DNA from: Laspinema palackyanum D2c
Lineage (GTDB): Bacteria; Cyanobacteriota; Cyanobacteriia; Cyanobacteriales; Laspinemataceae
Reading direction: 5' to 3'
Assembly: GCF_025370875.1 (NCBI RefSeq)
Contig: NZ_JAMXFD010000018.1
Coordinates: forward strand, 1 to 64,000
Length of the DNA stretch: 64,000 bases
Part shown: positions 46,413-57,400 of the stretch, piece by piece
Layout of the letters: every line of letters begins with the position of its first letter
Position numbering within the stretch: position 1 is the stretch's first letter
Made by a program: the position numbers and the translations under genes
The notes under the pieces: model-generated
Seen by the model: only the letters and a program-made list of their open reading frames with translations
What the model was told of the DNA's origin: nothing
The model's database searches: none

Positions 46413-47087
46413 TTCCTGTGATTTGCCTCCATCAAAAGGACCGATCACTGTTGGTTGAGGTCGAGTAACCTGGACCTGCCATAATGCTTTGATGACGGCT
46501 ATAAATTCCCGGAAGGTATAGTAAGTCATGGAATCGTTGCGGAAAATTCCCCAATCCGGAGTTCCCAAACCGACTGACTGAATTCCCATTTTGCGACCCG
46601 TGTAAACGGCGCGAGGGAGATGATAACGTTGGGTAATTAAAACGGCCTGGTGAATGCCAAAGAGGGAGTGAGCCCGGTAACAACTATCATAGGTGCTCAA
46701 TCCGGCGCGATCGAGGAGAATATCGCTGACGGGAACTCCCTGTTGTTCTGCATAAGATGACATCGCTTTAACTTCATTATAATCAGGACGGAAGTTGTCC
46801 CCCGTCATCAAAATTTTCTGAACGCGACCCAGTTTATACAAGTCGATCGCCGCTTGAACGCGATCGGCTAACATCGGGGTGGGACTCCCATCATCCCAAA
46901 CTCCCGCCCCAAAAACAATGGCGATCGGTTGCGGGGGAACTTGTTCTATTTCTCGATAGCGATCGGCATAAGTCACGGCATAAACATAGACATTCAATCC
47001 CAAGGGAATGACGACCATCGTCAGACCCAAAACCAACAGTAAAACAGGCCAGTTCATAAAATCCATAATCACCTTTACAGATTCCAT
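46410..47087 (-). CDS. SanA/YdcF family membrane protein (DUF218)
   Basis: I choose the ATG at 47087 (MESVKVIMDFMNWPVLL), giving 225 residues; the frame continues to 47180. One transmembrane helix (about residues 11-33) anchors a DUF218 domain. It has IAIVFGAGVWDDGSPTPMLADRVQAAI, ILMTGDN, the acidic pocket around DRAGLSTYDSCYRA, and ITQRYHLPRAVYTGRKMGI. Proteins of this kind, such as SanA, affect envelope permeability in enteric bacteria, but their chemistry is unknown. The TAA stop falls in the inverted repeat of the adjacent MITE-like element, so its C-terminus may have been set by an insertion. Confidence 0.82.
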   Translation of the reverse strand: MESVKVIMDFMNWPVLLLVLGLTMVVIPLGLNVYVYAVTYADRYREIEQVPPQPIAIVFGAGVWDDGSPTPMLADRVQAAIDLYKLGRVQKILMTGDNFRPDYNEVKAMSSYAEQQGVPVSDILLDRAGLSTYDSCYRAHSLFGIHQAVLITQRYHLPRAVYTGRKMGIQSVGLGTPDWGIFRNDSMTYYTFREFIAVIKALWQVQVTRPQPTVIGPFDGGKSQE

Positions 47088-47529
47088 TTTACTTCTTGAA
47101 CCAGAAATATATTCACCGATACATGATACACGACTTTTAAGAATAATTGTTTTAAAACCCCGAGGTAATTCGCGGATCACCTCTACATTTTATGGGGAAC
47201 TTTCCAAAACTGCGTAAATTTTGATTCAAAAATATTTGATAAATTTGGAGAAAGCCCAAAAAATATATTTAGGGAACTCCAACAAATAAAACCCGCAAAA
47301 CGTTCAACGTCCCCCCTTCAGGGGTTTCTTTAAAGAGGACTCGGTGAAGGAGTCACTACGAACGTTCGGATGATTTATTTGTTGGAATACCCTTATTAGT
47401 TTCCATTGTTTTATCATAATTACTGGTTGATAAATTTTTTAGCAGAATCGGCAATTCATATTAGCTGATTAAAGTGGGTTAAAGATTCCGGAAGACAGAG
47501 GATTTCGGAACCTTTAACCTAAACAAATA
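47088..47529. other. Intergenic region, no gene
   Basis: It is AT-rich, with a run of short GAAC/GTTC repeats around 47300-47370 (AACGTTC occurs twice, flanking a GGGGTTT stretch). Nothing else is recognisable. Confidence 0.35.
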
Positions 47530-48274
47530 TTAAGCAATCTCATCGGGATTGATGCCCAGTTCTTGCAGTTTTTGCCGCACGAGAGTGCTGCGCTGACGTT
47601 CGGTATCAATTTGGGCGATCGCCTCCTGAGCACGAGCCCGTTCGGTATCCACCGCCAATAAAGCTTCGGCTTCCGCTTCCTCTGGTGTCAGAACCAGTTC
47701 CCCTTCCGAGGTAAAAAACCGCAGATTTTCCTCTAAAATTCCTAAATAAAGCTGCAATTGTTCACTCCAAAGCCATCCTTGCTCATTGGGTTGAAGGGCT
47801 TGATATTCCCAGTTCATCAGGTGAAATCCCTGGAACTCTAACGTATAGGGGTCAAACCAAAAATAATCGGGAGTGCGCCAGACATCTTGGTAAACCTGTT
47901 TTTTTTAAGGCGCGATCCGTGTGAGCCATACTATCGGAGAGAACCTCCATAATAAAGTTCGGATATTTTCCGTCTTCTTCCCAAATCACCAAACTTTTTC
48001 GCTCGCGGCGTTCCGTGTTTAAAACTACGAAAAAATCGGGTCCGCGCATCTCTTCCGATTTGCGCTGGCGGGTACTGTAATAGACGCTCATGTTTGCCGC
48101 CACAAAAAAATCATGACGATTTTTCCAAAACCGCTCTAAACAGGCGAGAAGCAGCAGCAATTGTTTAAGGTGTCGATAACTTTCCAGTGGCGGCTCCTTA
48201 CTCCATAAATCGCCTGGGGGAAAGATAGGAATCTCTGAGGTTTGACTCTGTACCATATTGGTTTCCCCGTTCAT
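47530..48274 (-). pseudogene. Uma2 family endonuclease-like protein, frameshifted at an A8 run
   Basis: The reading frame from the ATG at 48274 (MNGETNMVQSQTSEIPIF) runs to about 47908 as a normal Uma2 protein. GPDFFVVLN and WEEDGKYPNFIMEVLS hold the Asp and Glu expected for the PD-(D/E)XK nuclease fold. At 47899-47906 a run of eight A (on the coding strand) puts the rest out of phase. With one A removed, the text continues YQDVWRTPDYFWFDPYTLEFQG, then MNWEYQALQPNEQGW, to the normal end at 47530. The break could be a real mutation, a sequencing error, or a slippage site. Uma2 genes are abundant in cyanobacteria and their role is unclear. Confidence 0.85.
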
Positions 48275-49029
48275 GGTTGTTTTGCTCTAGTTTAGCAGAT
48301 TTTTGGATAAACTAACCGGGGAAGAGGAAGACGGCGATCGCTTCCAATCCTTAAGACTCTAACCCCTGTAAAATGTGGCCATTCTTGGGTTTGAATTCAA
48401 TCCAGTCAGCGCTTCCTTTCTCGGATAGAGTTTAGTCAAAACTCTTAAAATAGTCTGAGTAGCTGGCTGACTTAGGGGGGACAAATCATTGAAGGTTAAA
48501 GAAGACAATTCACTTAAAACTTATGGTTTGCTCCATTTCATCACCCTGAAAGCGAGGTGAATCGGGGAGTAAGATTGAGAGGTTTATTCCTTCAAAATGC
48601 AACGGGAGCAATTTGGACAAACCGTGGGGTGATGCCTGCTGTAGGGGGAGTGGTTAGGACCCTCAGTAGCGGTTGATGATTGCCGGATATTGATCATGAG
48701 GACTTTGAGGGTGATTCCTAACCTGCCGATTTCTCAGGGGTGGGGCTTTGCCGGTTGAGCAGCCCTAGGGAACCCGTTTGACGTGATCGGGCTGTAAACT
48801 ATGCCATAGTGGTCAATATCCTGTAAACTAATCAGCGATATTCCGTCTATGGCACTTCAATAACACGCTAAACAGTACAATGATTATCCCAGCAATCGCT
48901 ATCCTGGCGATCGCCCCCCAACCCCCTTGCTAAATTTGTCTGGCTTACCTCAACTATTCTGACTCCAATCCTCCCGTTTATCATCCCTAAACTGTCCTCT
49001 CTATGATGATACCCATTAACTGAGCTTTT
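48275..49029. other. Gene-free stretch upstream of the histidine kinase
   Basis: No plausible CDS is visible on either strand. It contains the nested stems at 48802-48854 and two TGTAAACTA repeats nearby (about 48793 and 48822). The right end must hold the promoter of the kinase gene. Confidence 0.4.
48802..48854 (+). other. Nested inverted repeats upstream of the histidine kinase
   Basis: TGCCATAG (48802-48809) pairs with CTATGGCA (48847-48854), and inside it AATATC (48815-48820) pairs with GATATT (48837-48842). It lies about 175 bp before the kinase start. It may be an operator or a transcript structure; the function is unknown. Confidence 0.4.
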
Positions 49030-50226
49030 ATGGAAACGATCCGCCAATCTTTTGCCAGTAAAATAGACGAAATCCTTAAGCAATGGAAAATAAAAGTCCG
49101 TTTAGATACTAAAATTGAAAATTCCAAAAAATTGTCTGAACCCGCTCTGACCAATTTAATTCCGGAAGTTTTGGAAGCGATGACAACGGCTTTAAATGAA
49201 TCAGAGGAAGATGATTTTGAAATAGTGGCCCAAGCGAGTTTAGAACATGGAATCAATCGGTTTGAGCATGGCTATGATGCCGCCGAAATTGCCCGGGAAT
49301 ATCGACTTCTGCGCCAGGTAGTTTTTTCTATTTTAAAAGATGAACTGCTGGAATTACCCAAGATGGAATCTTATCGAGCCTTTCGGATTATCGATGCGGT
49401 CATAGACCAAGCAAGTGCTTATTGCTTTCATCAATTTGTAGAAGAGCGGACCCGAAAGCTAGAAAATCTTCAGCAGCAAATTACCCAGAATAATGAAGAA
49501 TTAACCCGGTTGCTTAGTCTGAGCCAAGAAAGTTTTTCCCAACTGGCCCATGAACTCAAAACCCCTTTAAATTCAATCATGGCTTATTCCCAAATGATCC
49601 TGCGTCAGCAACAATCGAGAACCGAAGAAGATTCCATCACGATTGAGAGAATTGAGCGAGTCCTGCGGGCTTCCCGACAATTGCTACAACTCGTAAATAA
49701 TTCCCTAGAAATATCTCAGGTTGATGCGGGAAAGACTCAATTAAAATTGATTAAAATCGACCTCATTTCTGTAATTGCGGCTACCCTAGAAACCATTGAA
49801 CCCCTGGCTGAAGCTAAAGAATTATCAATTATCATAAGCAACGATCTCGCTCCCGAGCAGGTGATTACGGATCTGTCTCGCTTGCAGCAGATTTTAATCA
49901 ATCTGCTGAGTAATGCAGTCCGCTACACTGAAACGGGTTCGATTACGGTTATCTGTGAAAGCCTTCCTGATGACAAATGGTTGCTGGGTATTAGGGATAC
50001 TGGAATCGGAATTGCTCCAGAAAATATAAAGCGAATTTTTCAGCCCTTTTCCCGCGTGGCCCACCGGGTTTCTCAACAAGCTGAGGGCAGTACCGGCTTA
50101 GGATTGACTATTGTCTCCCAGCTTGTTGAACTTCTCCAAGGAGAAATTCAAGTTGTTTCTAAACTCGGTGAAGGGTCGGAATTTATCATTATTTTCCCCC
50201 GTGAAATCAAGCCCGATCAGCCATAA
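49030..50226 (+). CDS. Soluble histidine kinase with RsbRD-like N-terminal domain
   Basis: The 398-residue protein has no transmembrane segment. Residues about 8-150 resemble the RsbRD_N (RsbT co-antagonist, haem-less globin-like) sensor domain, including EHGINRFEHGYDAAEIAREYRLLRQ. A short coiled coil leads to HisKA with the phosphorylated His in QLAHELKTPLN (about residue 176), then HATPase_c with N box INLLSNAVRYTE and the G boxes DTGIGI and GSTGLGL. There is no REC domain, and no regulator gene is adjacent, so this is an orphan kinase in its genomic setting. The signal is unknown. Confidence 0.88.
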   Translation: METIRQSFASKIDEILKQWKIKVRLDTKIENSKKLSEPALTNLIPEVLEAMTTALNESEEDDFEIVAQASLEHGINRFEHGYDAAEIAREYRLLRQVVFSILKDELLELPKMESYRAFRIIDAVIDQASAYCFHQFVEERTRKLENLQQQITQNNEELTRLLSLSQESFSQLAHELKTPLNSIMAYSQMILRQQQSRTEEDSITIERIERVLRASRQLLQLVNNSLEISQVDAGKTQLKLIKIDLISVIAATLETIEPLAEAKELSIIISNDLAPEQVITDLSRLQQILINLLSNAVRYTETGSITVICESLPDDKWLLGIRDTGIGIAPENIKRIFQPFSRVAHRVSQQAEGSTGLGLTIVSQLVELLQGEIQVVSKLGEGSEFIIIFPREIKPDQP

Positions 50227-50478
50227 AATACAGTCAGTAATTTATTATAAATATTCGCTAATATGAAGGAGGGTTTTTGGGGATGAATAGTTTTGGAAAG
50301 CCTATAAAATAGGCTAATTTATGGATAGGAAAGAAAAGAAGGACAATATCTATTCCAAAAAAATAGATGTTATCCTTTTTTTCTGCTCTAAATTGCTCCC
50401 GGAACCTCTTGAATTTTCCCGGAGTTTACTCACCCTCTGTTTCACCCTGAAAACCCAGGGTCTCCCTTGACCTGTTGT

Positions 50479-51744
50479 CTACTCAACATCAATTTCGCCG
50501 GAGAGTAATTTACTCAAGAGTAACTCCCGAGTTAACTTGAGGTTAGTTGTTTTGGCTTGTAAGGTTTGGATTTGCTCACAGAGGGGGTCGAGGGTTTCGA
50601 TAAACTGATGGTGGGTTGCGGAGTCAGGAATGGCGATCGGTAATTGTCGAAACCAGCCGAGATTGATTTCGCGGTACATTAATCCTGATGCCAGGTTAAA
50701 AATGCGATCGCGGTTTTCCTTAATCCAAAAATATAAATAGTAAGCCGATAACCGCTCATTGGGGATACAAGTAATAAATCCTTGGTTGGTACAAGCCGTG
50801 GTGGTATTAATTGCGACAACCCCAATGGTGGCCCGAGATGTCATCATCACCGAATACGGGGGGAATGTGCGAATTTTACTGCCCTGTTGCCCCACCTCGG
50901 TAATTTTGTGAGTAGAACCGGAAATAAACATCGTTCCCGCTGTGGTTAAATCCGTGGTTCTGTACCAGACTAATGTTCCATTGGCCCAATATTCGGGTTT
51001 TTTCTTTGCTGGGGTATCGCCGCTGAGGGTTTCGATCGCCTCCCCAATCGGTGCGATCGCCCATCCCACCGGAAACAATTCCTGGCCGGTCACTTGTTGT
51101 TCTTCCGGCGTTGCCTCCCGCCATTCCACATTAGGAATTCGCCATTTCGTAAACCACTCCTGATAGATACTTTGCGCCATCTGTTCGAGTATCTTAATCC
51201 GCCGTTGGTTGTTAGAAATCAAGTCATCATAATCCCTCATAATGGCTGCTATTTTCTGTTGCCTACCCAAATCTGGATAGGCGATCGGCATTCTTTTTAG
51301 GGTGTTTAAACTGATATAACATTGAACAACCCCCGCCTTTCTGGCCTGTAACGCATTTTGAAAAATCGGACCTTTTACCCAGTAATAAAGATAAGGAGGC
51401 CAGAGAATGCTAGGATTAGGTCTTAAAATAGCTAGACTACTAGAAATCCCAAATAAGTCATCGGATTTAACTAAATAGGGTTCTCCAATGCTACCAATGA
51501 TCCCAAATAAGATATCCCCGGCTTCGGGCTTGCGAATTGATTGGGTATTTTTACAAAAATAGCGGTCAAAATCTGTTTCGGATATCCGGTCCACCTTGGA
51601 AAGTTTTAACTGGCCCGGTTTAATATTTTTGGCGGTTAAATACATAATACCCTCTTCTTGCCTTTTAATTTTGGCATGGGTACCATCTCCAATCAGGCAA
51701 ACTTCGCCAATCTGTTTTTGCGTCCAATTGTTTCCTTGTGTCAC
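50479..51744 (-). CDS. hsdS: Type I restriction-modification specificity subunit
   Basis: The product has 421 residues from a GTG start. Two target-recognition domains are visible: the first starts near WTQKQIGEVCLIGDGTHAKI, the second near ELFPVGWAIAPIGEAIETLSG. Each is followed by a conserved helical spacer (QQKIAAIMRDYDDLISNNQRRI and the C-terminal QTLQAKTTNLKLTRELLL). HsdS decides the DNA sequence recognised by the type I complex. It follows hsdM by 99 bp on the same strand. The recognition sequence cannot be read from the protein by eye. Confidence 0.92.
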   Translation of the reverse strand: MTQGNNWTQKQIGEVCLIGDGTHAKIKRQEEGIMYLTAKNIKPGQLKLSKVDRISETDFDRYFCKNTQSIRKPEAGDILFGIIGSIGEPYLVKSDDLFGISSSLAILRPNPSILWPPYLYYWVKGPIFQNALQARKAGVVQCYISLNTLKRMPIAYPDLGRQQKIAAIMRDYDDLISNNQRRIKILEQMAQSIYQEWFTKWRIPNVEWREATPEEQQVTGQELFPVGWAIAPIGEAIETLSGDTPAKKKPEYWANGTLVWYRTTDLTTAGTMFISGSTHKITEVGQQGSKIRTFPPYSVMMTSRATIGVVAINTTTACTNQGFITCIPNERLSAYYLYFWIKENRDRIFNLASGLMYREINLGWFRQLPIAIPDSATHHQFIETLDPLCEQIQTLQAKTTNLKLTRELLLSKLLSGEIDVE

Positions 51745-51843
51745 GGTTTTAACTGGCCAGTATAGTACCAGACTTTAGAAGTAAGCAGTCCGCCATCCTG
51801 GAAAAAGGGGAGGAATGAGGAAGTCCTAAAGTGGTTTAATCCT

Positions 51844-53430
51844 TCATTCATTTCCCTTCACCTTTAAAAAGCGCTCAATCGTTTTAGAAATTCGCCCTTC
51901 TAGTTCTCTCGCCTCGACGGTGAGCATCTCAAATTCGTCATGGAGTTCTTGTAATTTATCCTGAAAATTAACATCGTCTTCAGGTTGGGGGGCGATACCC
52001 ACATACCGTCCCGGATTCAAGCTATAAGACTGTTCAGCAATTTCTGAAATCAGGGCGATTCGGCACAAACCGGGAACATCGCGATAGATATTGTTAGGAA
52101 AGGTTTCCTCCCAATTGGGTAAAGTCCCGTAAGCAGGGACCGCAGGATTGTACCGAGTATGTTCCGGTAAAGTTGCCACCGATTCAACGGATTGTCCGCG
52201 ATACATTCGGACAATATTCCCTAAAAATTGAATTTGTTCATCGCTAAATTGGCGGTGGGAACGGTAAACGTGTTGATAGAATTGACGAGCATCGATAAAT
52301 AGCACTTTATCTTTGCGGGGGTTATTTACTTTGGCGCGATCGAAGAACCAGAGTGTACAGGGTAAGCCTACCGTATAGAAAAAGTGAGAACCCACAGCGA
52401 CGATCGCCTCTAAAACCCCCTCATGAATCAGTTTTTTGCGAATTTCCAACTCCAGTCCGCGAGCATCACTGGGGGAATTTGCCATCACAAAACCCGCCCG
52501 CCCCTTGGCATTTAAGGCGCTATAAAATAATTGAATCCACAAATAGTTGGCATTATCAACCCGAGGTAATCCCAACGGAAATCGGGGGTCGTTTTTGATT
52601 TTTTCTTTGTCTACTTTGTCTACATTAAAGGGCGGATTGGCCATAACAAAATCGAATTTACCCACACAATCATGGATATCTTCATAATAGGTATTGCTTT
52701 GGCGAATATCTCCGGTGAGTCCGTGGATTGCCAGGTTCATCAAGCAAAGTCGCACATTATCTGCAATTTTCTCTTGTCCATAAATTCCGATGTCAGTGCT
52801 AGGATTTTTCTGCCGTTTTTCTACGAAGGAGGCACTTTGAACAAACATCCCCCCACTGCCGCAAGCCGGGTCAAAAATTCGTCCGTGATAGGGTTCGATA
52901 ATTTCAACAATCAGTTTGACTAAAGAGGTCGGGGTAAAAAATTCACCCCCTTTTTGTCCTTCACTCATGGCAAAATTGCTGAGGAAGTATTCATAAATTC
53001 GCCCAAAGGCATCACCTTCGATATCCAAAGCGATGGTATGAAAGTCTGTCAGCAGTTGCCGGAGGATCTCGTTACTGAGACGGTGGTAAGTTTTGGGGAG
53101 GATGTTTTTCAATGCGGGGTTTTCCGCTTCGATCGCCCGCATCGCACTATTGAGTTCTTCCCCGAGGTTGGCTTCGGGGGGTCGATTCAGCAGAGACTCA
53201 AACCGCGCCTGGAGGGGAATGGATAACACCCGTTCCCGTTCCCGTTCCGCTACCGGGCGATCGCTTGTGTGATAGCGCTGTAGGGCTTGGGTAAACTTAT
53301 AGTCAGCATAGCGCAGGAAAATTAATCCCAGTACCGGCAGGGAATATTCCGACGGTTTGAGTTTGGAATTGGCACGCAATTGATCCGCCGCGTCCCATAG
53401 GCGTTTTTCAAGTTGATAGTAGTCTGGCAT
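51844..53430 (-). CDS. hsdM: Type I restriction-modification DNA methyltransferase subunit
   Basis: The 528-residue protein is an N6-adenine methylase. An N-terminal HsdM_N domain ([29 protein letters not shown]) is followed by the methylase domain with the AdoMet site [11 protein letters not shown] (about residues 185-195) and catalytic NPPF (about 263-266). A helical C-terminus ends the protein. hsdS follows. No hsdR gene lies on either side within the window, so either the restriction subunit is encoded elsewhere or this pair acts only as a methylase. The reading frame is intact. Confidence 0.94.
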   Translation of the reverse strand: MPDYYQLEKRLWDAADQLRANSKLKPSEYSLPVLGLIFLRYADYKFTQALQRYHTSDRPVAERERERVLSIPLQARFESLLNRPPEANLGEELNSAMRAIEAENPALKNILPKTYHRLSNEILRQLLTDFHTIALDIEGDAFGRIYEYFLSNFAMSEGQKGGEFFTPTSLVKLIVEIIEPYHGRIFDPACGSGGMFVQSASFVEKRQKNPSTDIGIYGQEKIADNVRLCLMNLAIHGLTGDIRQSNTYYEDIHDCVGKFDFVMANPPFNVDKVDKEKIKNDPRFPLGLPRVDNANYLWIQLFYSALNAKGRAGFVMANSPSDARGLELEIRKKLIHEGVLEAIVAVGSHFFYTVGLPCTLWFFDRAKVNNPRKDKVLFIDARQFYQHVYRSHRQFSDEQIQFLGNIVRMYRGQSVESVATLPEHTRYNPAVPAYGTLPNWEETFPNNIYRDVPGLCRIALISEIAEQSYSLNPGRYVGIAPQPEDDVNFQDKLQELHDEFEMLTVEARELEGRISKTIERFLKVKGNE

Positions 53431-54400
53431 CGGTGAGTTTTCCCCTATCTGTGAACGGTATTTGAGAGCAGAGACCTTGGAGACTTACCTCCCTAGGGTA
53501 TTGACATAACTTTTATTGTATGGTAATTGTGGCCCCGAGACTAATAATTTTTTCAACAAAGAACCCGGGTCCCCTTGAGAATGGGGCTATCCCGACAAAG
53601 CCTCTCCTGGGCGGGCTCATTTCCCGAAGGCTGGAGTCAGTATAGGATTAGGTTTGACTGTTCATAGAATTAGCGCATTATCAGTCCCTTCTGTGTCTTG
53701 ATCCTGGATGAGTAAAGTGGGCCAGCGGATTCACAGGGGCCAACTCCAGGGGACCCTTCAAATCCCCCCTCTAACCGCTCAAGGTAGTTAGAGCTAGTAG
53801 TGGGCATCTGTTGCGACAAATGATACTACTTTAGTTTGAGTTTGAATAGTCACAGCCCCCGGATGGAGGAGAGATTCATAAATCGCCCCTAGGTACTTAA
53901 TCCGCACTCCCTCTTGGTTCCCCAAATTTAGGCGAGATTTTCTTTCAGACTTTACTCGAAGTGAGAAAAGAATTCAGCTACAGGGAAAAAGCTTTGCCGG
54001 TGAAGGCTAAGAGTAAACGGGCCTGACCAACTGGATGGGGTATAACCGGGGCGGATGCAAGACAGGGGTCAAAAAATGAGGAAAAAGGCCGATCGCCTCG
54101 ATTAAGTGGGCAAATGGTAGCCATAATTACTCCTAATCCGGGTAACCAGCGGGTAAGGTAGACTTGCTTTTGGCGGCGCAATCTTTGAGGATTTTCTATG
54201 ACGAAGCTAGGGGTGAGACTGCCATTGGCCGTTTCCCCTGAAGAAGTTGAGAACTCTTGGCTCCTGGACTCTCGTCCATTGGGTCGGACAATCCTAAATT
54301 CTGTTGTGGAAAATCCCAAACGATGCAGACAAACCCGGGCAACCAGGGTTTACTAAAGGGGATAGATAGGGTTATGGTGAGAAAGAGGCTTTAGATTCAC
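53431..54400. other. Nearly 1 kb without a convincing gene
   Basis: No hsdR fragment is found here. A minus-strand frame at 53978-54319 starts at TTG, has no family resemblance and probably is chance. The region may carry the promoters of hsdM (minus) and the GGDEF-EAL gene (plus). Confidence 0.45.
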
Positions 54401-57400
54401 TTGCTTTTCCAACGGTGGGCATTAACAGTGGCAAATGGCAACCTATCGGGACGGTTACGACGATCGCTGGTGGTTTATACGGCATTGGGGATGCTCTGCA
54501 TCGGTGCAATTATTTCGATCGTCAGTATCGGGTTCCTTTCTCATCATCTCAACCAGGACCGGCACCAACAGGTCCTTTTAGCAGCCCAAACGAAAAGTCA
54601 AGCCCTAGAGCAGTATTTCTGGCAGGTGGCGGCGATCGCGCAACAGATTTCCCGGGACAACACCCTTGAAACATCGAATCAATCCCTTGGGGGTGATTTA
54701 ACCCAGGGGTTACAGTTGAGTTCCCCCCTGTTGGTGGATGTCCTCCAACAAGCCCCAAAAATAGTGGGGATGACTCGGCGCGATCGCCAGGGTGAGGTGA
54801 TGGTACAGTTAGGGATGGAGATTCCCCGGGCCTTGGGGTCGGAATCGGCGGCGGATACCCCTGAAAAAATCTCCTTCCAGCCGGTGCAAGTCGGCAACTC
54901 CTCTTATTTGCTCGTCACTGTAGCCCGAGTTAACCCGCCATCCCCAGAACCCCAGGGGACTGATTTATTCTTATTCACCGTCTCGGAAATCGAAAGAGTT
55001 TTACAGGAGTTTATCCCTACAGGTCAATCCCTAGAAATTGCCTTAGCACGAGTCAATAATGGGCGGAGCGATCGCCTGCTGCCGTTCCTCGCTTATACCG
55101 ATGAAGCCGGTTTGATGCCCCTGGGACCGAATATGCGGCTTTTGGGATTGCAGAACGAGAACATGACTCACCAACGGACTGTCCGATTCCTGAACACCCG
55201 TTTTCCCGGTTCCGAAGCGGTGGCAGTTGCTCCGATTCCCAGTAGCAACTGGGTGGTGTTGGTACAACTTTCCTCCACTCATGTAGAGGCAGGTATTCAG
55301 CAGATGCAGTGGTTAGTGGCGGTTACGGTGGTCTTATTACTCTTAGGCACGGGAGTAATCGCCCTTTTGTTATACCCCCTCACTCGTCCGATTCTCATTC
55401 ATGCTGATCAATTAGAACAGCAGTTGCAAGCGAATATGACATCTTTGGAACGGGAACTGCAAGAACGGAAGCGCACGGAACGACTATTAGCCGCCCATGC
55501 TCGGGAAAGTGCGGTGATTGCCGGATTAGGACAGTGGGCACTGGCGGGGATGGAGGTGATGAGCCTGATTGAAGAAGCAGCGGAAGAAGTTCTGCATACC
55601 CTCGATAGCGATTGTTGTTGCTTGTGGGAATTGTTAAGCGATCGCCAGGAATTTGCATTAAAAGCCGGTGGGGGATGTTGTCAAGATGCGATCGGGTCGG
55701 TAACCCTAACGGTAAATACAGAATCCCAAGAGGGTTATACCTTATTGGTAAATCAACCGATTTTATGCCTGAATTTCCAAGAGGAAACCCGTTTCACTCC
55801 CTCGCCCTTTTTGTTAGAACGCGGTATTGTGAGTGGGATTACAGTGCTGGTACATGGACAAACGGGACCTTATGGGGTTTTGGCGGCTTATAGTACGGAA
55901 CGCCATCAGTTTGATTTAGAGGATTTGCACTTTCTACAGGCGATCGCCAATGTTTTAGCGGCGGCGATCGATCGCCAGAACCGAGAACGGGCTTTGTGTG
56001 AGAGTGAAGAACGGTATGCTTTAGCCGTAGCGGGGGCGAATGATGGACTGTGGGATTGGAATTTGATCACCAACCGGGTGTATTTTTCCCCCCGTTGGAA
56101 ATCGCTGTTGGGGTATCAGATTGCTCAGGGGGAGAAGATTTCTGAGCATGACTTGGTTTACCATCCAGAAGAGTGGTTTAGCCGAGTTCATGCGGATGAT
56201 ATCGATGCGCTGAAACAGGCGATCGCCGATCATCTGGCTGGAGTTACCCCTCACTTCAAAAGTGAACATCGGATTTTAGATGTCGAGGGACAGTATCGCT
56301 GGATGCTGTCTCGGGGTCTGGCAGTGCGTGATCGCGAGGGAAACCCCTATCGCATGGCGGGTTCTCAAACCGACATCAGCGATCGCAAAGCCACAGAAGA
56401 AGCCAATATCCGTCTGGCTGCCTTTCCCAAATATAACCCCAATCCCGTCCTCGCCTGCGATTTTCAAGGAGAAATTCTCTACGTCAATCCTGCCACCGAA
56501 CGAGTATTAGAAGAATTACGCCTGGGACTGGCAACCGGCTTTTTACCCAGGAATCATCGGGAACTGGTCATCACCTCCCTCAAGCAGGGAAAATCCGGGT
56601 GGCAGGTGGAACGTTTCGTCCAGGATCGGCTATTTTATTGGTTGTATCATCCGATTCCTTCCCTGAATATTGTGCATATTCACGTTATGGACATCACCGA
56701 TCGCCAGAATGCCCAAGATACCTTACGTCATGAAGCCCTCCATGATAGTCTCACGGGGTTGCCAAACCGGGCTTTTTTCCTAAATCGCCTCACTTCTGCC
56801 CTAACTCGGGCAAAAATTCAACCCGATTATCAGTTTGCGGTGATTTTTTTAGATTTAGATCGATTTAAAGTGGTCAATGACAGTTTAGGGCATTTTATTG
56901 GGGATTGCCTGCTCGTTGCTTTGGCAAAACGCCTGCAAAACTGCGTGGGTTCCGGTGACATTCTAGCTCGGTTTGGGGGAGATGAATTTACCATTTTAGT
57001 CGAACATATCCCAAATATTACAGCGGCAAGCACCTTGGCTGAAAAGATCCAAACTGCGCTGATTTCTCCCTTTAATCTGAAGGGTTATGAAGTCTTTACC
57101 TCGGCAAGTATGGGCATCGCCCCCAGCAAACCGGGATATGAGCGTCCCGAAGATTTACTCCGGGATGCGGATATTGCGATGTATCGTGCCAAAGCCCGAG
57201 GCAAAGCGCGATATGAAGTGTTTGACAGCACAATGTTGGAAAATGCCGTAGCTCAATTAAACTTAGAAAATGATTTGCGGCGCTCTATTCTCAAAAATGG
57301 TGAACTGCCTCTCCCCACTCCGACACCCACCTCAGAATTTCTCGGGAAAGATATCACCAAACCTGCCTCTAGTTCAGTCATTCCCTATGCTTCGAGTTTA

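Noticed and set aside
53978-54319. 113-residue minus-strand frame
   Set aside because: It has a TTG start, no ribosome site and a random-looking composition; kept only as part of a gap entry.
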